Shown here piece by piece: positions 62,629 through 64,000 of a stretch of DNA of 64,000 nt. Made by a program: the position numbers and the translations under genes. The stretch is taken from contig VWZL01000904.1 in the NCBI GenBank assembly GCA_013396915.1, positions 1,009,892 to 1,073,891 of the forward strand, read 5' to 3'. Source of the stretch: Stercorarius parasiticus (lineage: Eukaryota > Chordata > Aves > Charadriiformes > Stercorariidae). The notes under the pieces are model-generated. The model was not told the DNA's origin and made no database searches. It saw nothing but the letters and a program-made list of their open reading frames with translations. The stretch's first letter is position 1, and each line of letters starts with the position of its first letter.

Positions 62629-63316
62629 TCATAGAATCGTTTAGGTTGGAAAAAACCTTTAAGATCATTGAGTCCAACCATTAACCTAACACTGCCAAGT
62701 CCATCACTAAACCATGTCCCTAAGAACCACATCTACCCATCTTTTAAATACCTCCAGGGATGGTGACTCAACCACCTTCCTGGGCAGCCTGTTGCAATGC
62801 TTGATAACCCTTTCAGCAAAGAAATTTTTCCTAATATCCCAGCTAAATGTCCCCTGGGGCAACTTGAGGCCATTTCCTCTTGTCCTATCACTTGTTACTT
62901 GGGAGAAGNACCATCTGTCAACCAACATCCCCAGGTCTTTTTCCGCTGGGCAGCTTTGCAGCCACTCTTCCCCAGGGCTGTAGCGTTCAATGGGGTTGTT
63001 GTGACCCAAGTGCAGGACCCAGCCCCTGGTCTCATTGAACCTCATGCCTTTGACCTTGACCCATCAGTCCGGCCTGTCCAGATCCCTCTGTAGAGCCTTC
63101 CTACTCTCAAGCAGATCAACACTCCCACCCAACATGGTGTCATCTGCAAATTTACTGAGGGTGCACTCAATCCCCTCGTCCACATCATTGGTAAAGATAT
63201 TAAACAGAACTGGCCCCAGTGGTGAGCGCTGAGGAACACCACTTGTGGACGGCCGCCAACGGGGTTTAACTCCGTTCACCACAACCCTTTGGGCCCAGGC
63301 TACCCAGCCAGATTGA
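62629..63316 (-). mobile_element. CR1 LINE (CR1-J/E-like), copy 6, internally deleted
   Basis: It begins with AATCATAGAATCGTTTAGGT and matches the 3' half of a younger CR1 type through to GGGCCCAGGCTACCCAGCCAG. On the minus strand the reverse-transcriptase region can be read: [19 protein letters not shown], then the catalytic FADD box (FADDTMLGG) at about 63140-63150. A frameshift follows, then VLHLGHNNP and AEKDLGMLVD. At 62909 (an undetermined base) the sequence jumps from AEKDLGMLVD directly to the DRTRGNG block near the C-terminus. Relative to other CR1 copies roughly 0.4 kb of ORF2 is missing, although the reading frame happens to continue across the junction. The copy is 5'-truncated and non-functional. 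Confidence 0.93.
62909..62909. other. Undetermined base (N)
   Basis: The only ambiguous base in the window. It sits at the internal deletion junction of CR1 copy 6, which raises the possibility of a mis-joined or collapsed repeat in the assembly. Confidence 0.95.
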
Positions 63317-64000
63317 CACAGAGCTGTAGGGAAATTAAGTATGTGGTCAGTAAGTGTTCTTATTCAGCAAGTACAATATATGAATTAGTTTATCAGTTAG
63401 TTTTTCTGTCAAACAGGATATAAAAACAAAGACAAAGATTGAAATTCCCATTTTTAAGGCCTACAAACCCCATGACTCTGTCGGGTCATGTGACAACAAA
63501 ACCAGTACTTTGAAAATAGAAGTACATTCTATATTTTGTGTGTGTTTGAATGCCAATTTATTTTGAAATTATGATCTTTAAGTCATCAGCAATTGATGTC
63601 TGTCTCATGAATAGTTATTCTTAATATATGTTGCATAGTTCATGTGCCATTTTGGGTGATAAGAGATTACTTTTAAAGCTAATATGCTTTGAAGGGGTTT
63701 ATGTGTGTGTTTGTGTGCACAATTAATAAGCAGCCAATCCCATATAGATCTTCTTTAACTCCTTGACTGTTAAATGAGAGGGAGAAAGACAGCTGTGGTA
63801 AAGCTGACATGTCCTTGACTTGACTTAGTTGAATACCTTTGGTTGAAATAAAATAAATGTCTTTAGATTACATAGAGATATCAGAACTCATTTGTCTCAG
63901 CTAAGAAATATCAATTTTTAATATTCCAGAGTATTTGTGTTGTTTCAATCCTGTACTAGTTCTGTTTGCTTTCTACTGTCTTATTGCAAGGATTCCAACA
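63317..64000. other. AT-rich non-coding stretch
   Basis: No gene or repeat recognised to the end of the window apart from a short TG-rich stretch near 63700. Confidence 0.5.

Noticed and set aside
62707..63282. Minus-strand open frames as an active reverse transcriptase gene
   Set aside because: They are pieces of an internally deleted, frameshifted, 5'-truncated CR1 copy.

Overview
The window is vertebrate nuclear DNA, most likely from a bird. It is AT-rich and gene-poor, with a few degraded CR1 LINE copies (the typical avian retrotransposon) and almost no other recognisable repeats. One CR1 copy, at 62.6-63.3 kb, looks like the younger CR1-J/E type common in Neoaves. The species cannot be fixed from the sequence.

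The only protein-coding gene I can support is LRRN3 (leucine-rich repeat neuronal protein 3) on the minus strand. Its 708-codon coding region is an uninterrupted single exon at 21444-23570. In other amniotes LRRN3 lies inside a very large intron of IMMP2L, on the opposite strand. I recognise no IMMP2L exon here, so the whole window is probably intronic for IMMP2L (on +). Upstream of the LRRN3 start (higher coordinates) a good splice acceptor at about 23922 implies a 5' untranslated segment of about 350 nt carrying a 69-codon upstream ORF. Two sites 29-32 kb further upstream look like promoters or non-coding first exons on the minus strand. One is a CpG-rich island at 55.39-55.76 kb followed by a consensus splice donor at 55151. 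The other is a compact site at 52.88-52.98 kb with a perfect CRE palindrome, an RFX X-box-like motif and a consensus donor. Both fit the long 5' intron known for mammalian LRRN3.

The most striking regulatory signal is downstream of LRRN3. A small CpG-rich islet at 19.04-19.40 kb, in very AT-rich surroundings, holds a near-perfect RE1/NRSE (REST-binding) element at 19315-19335. RE1, CRE and X-box together would fit neuron-restricted expression of LRRN3.

Layout: 0-7 kb has three minus-strand CR1 copies, an ancient plus-strand CR1 tail and a GC-richer LTR-like segment. 7-19 kb is AT-rich with long pyrimidine-skewed tracts. 19-24 kb is the RE1 islet and LRRN3. 24-55 kb is the presumed LRRN3 5' intron, with sparse CR1 fragments, low-complexity tracts and small tandem duplications. 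55-62.6 kb is upstream sequence with possible regulatory elements. 62.6-63.3 kb is a CR1 copy with an internal deletion and one undetermined base at the junction. I found no tRNA or rRNA gene, CRISPR array, intact transposon or new multi-gene system.
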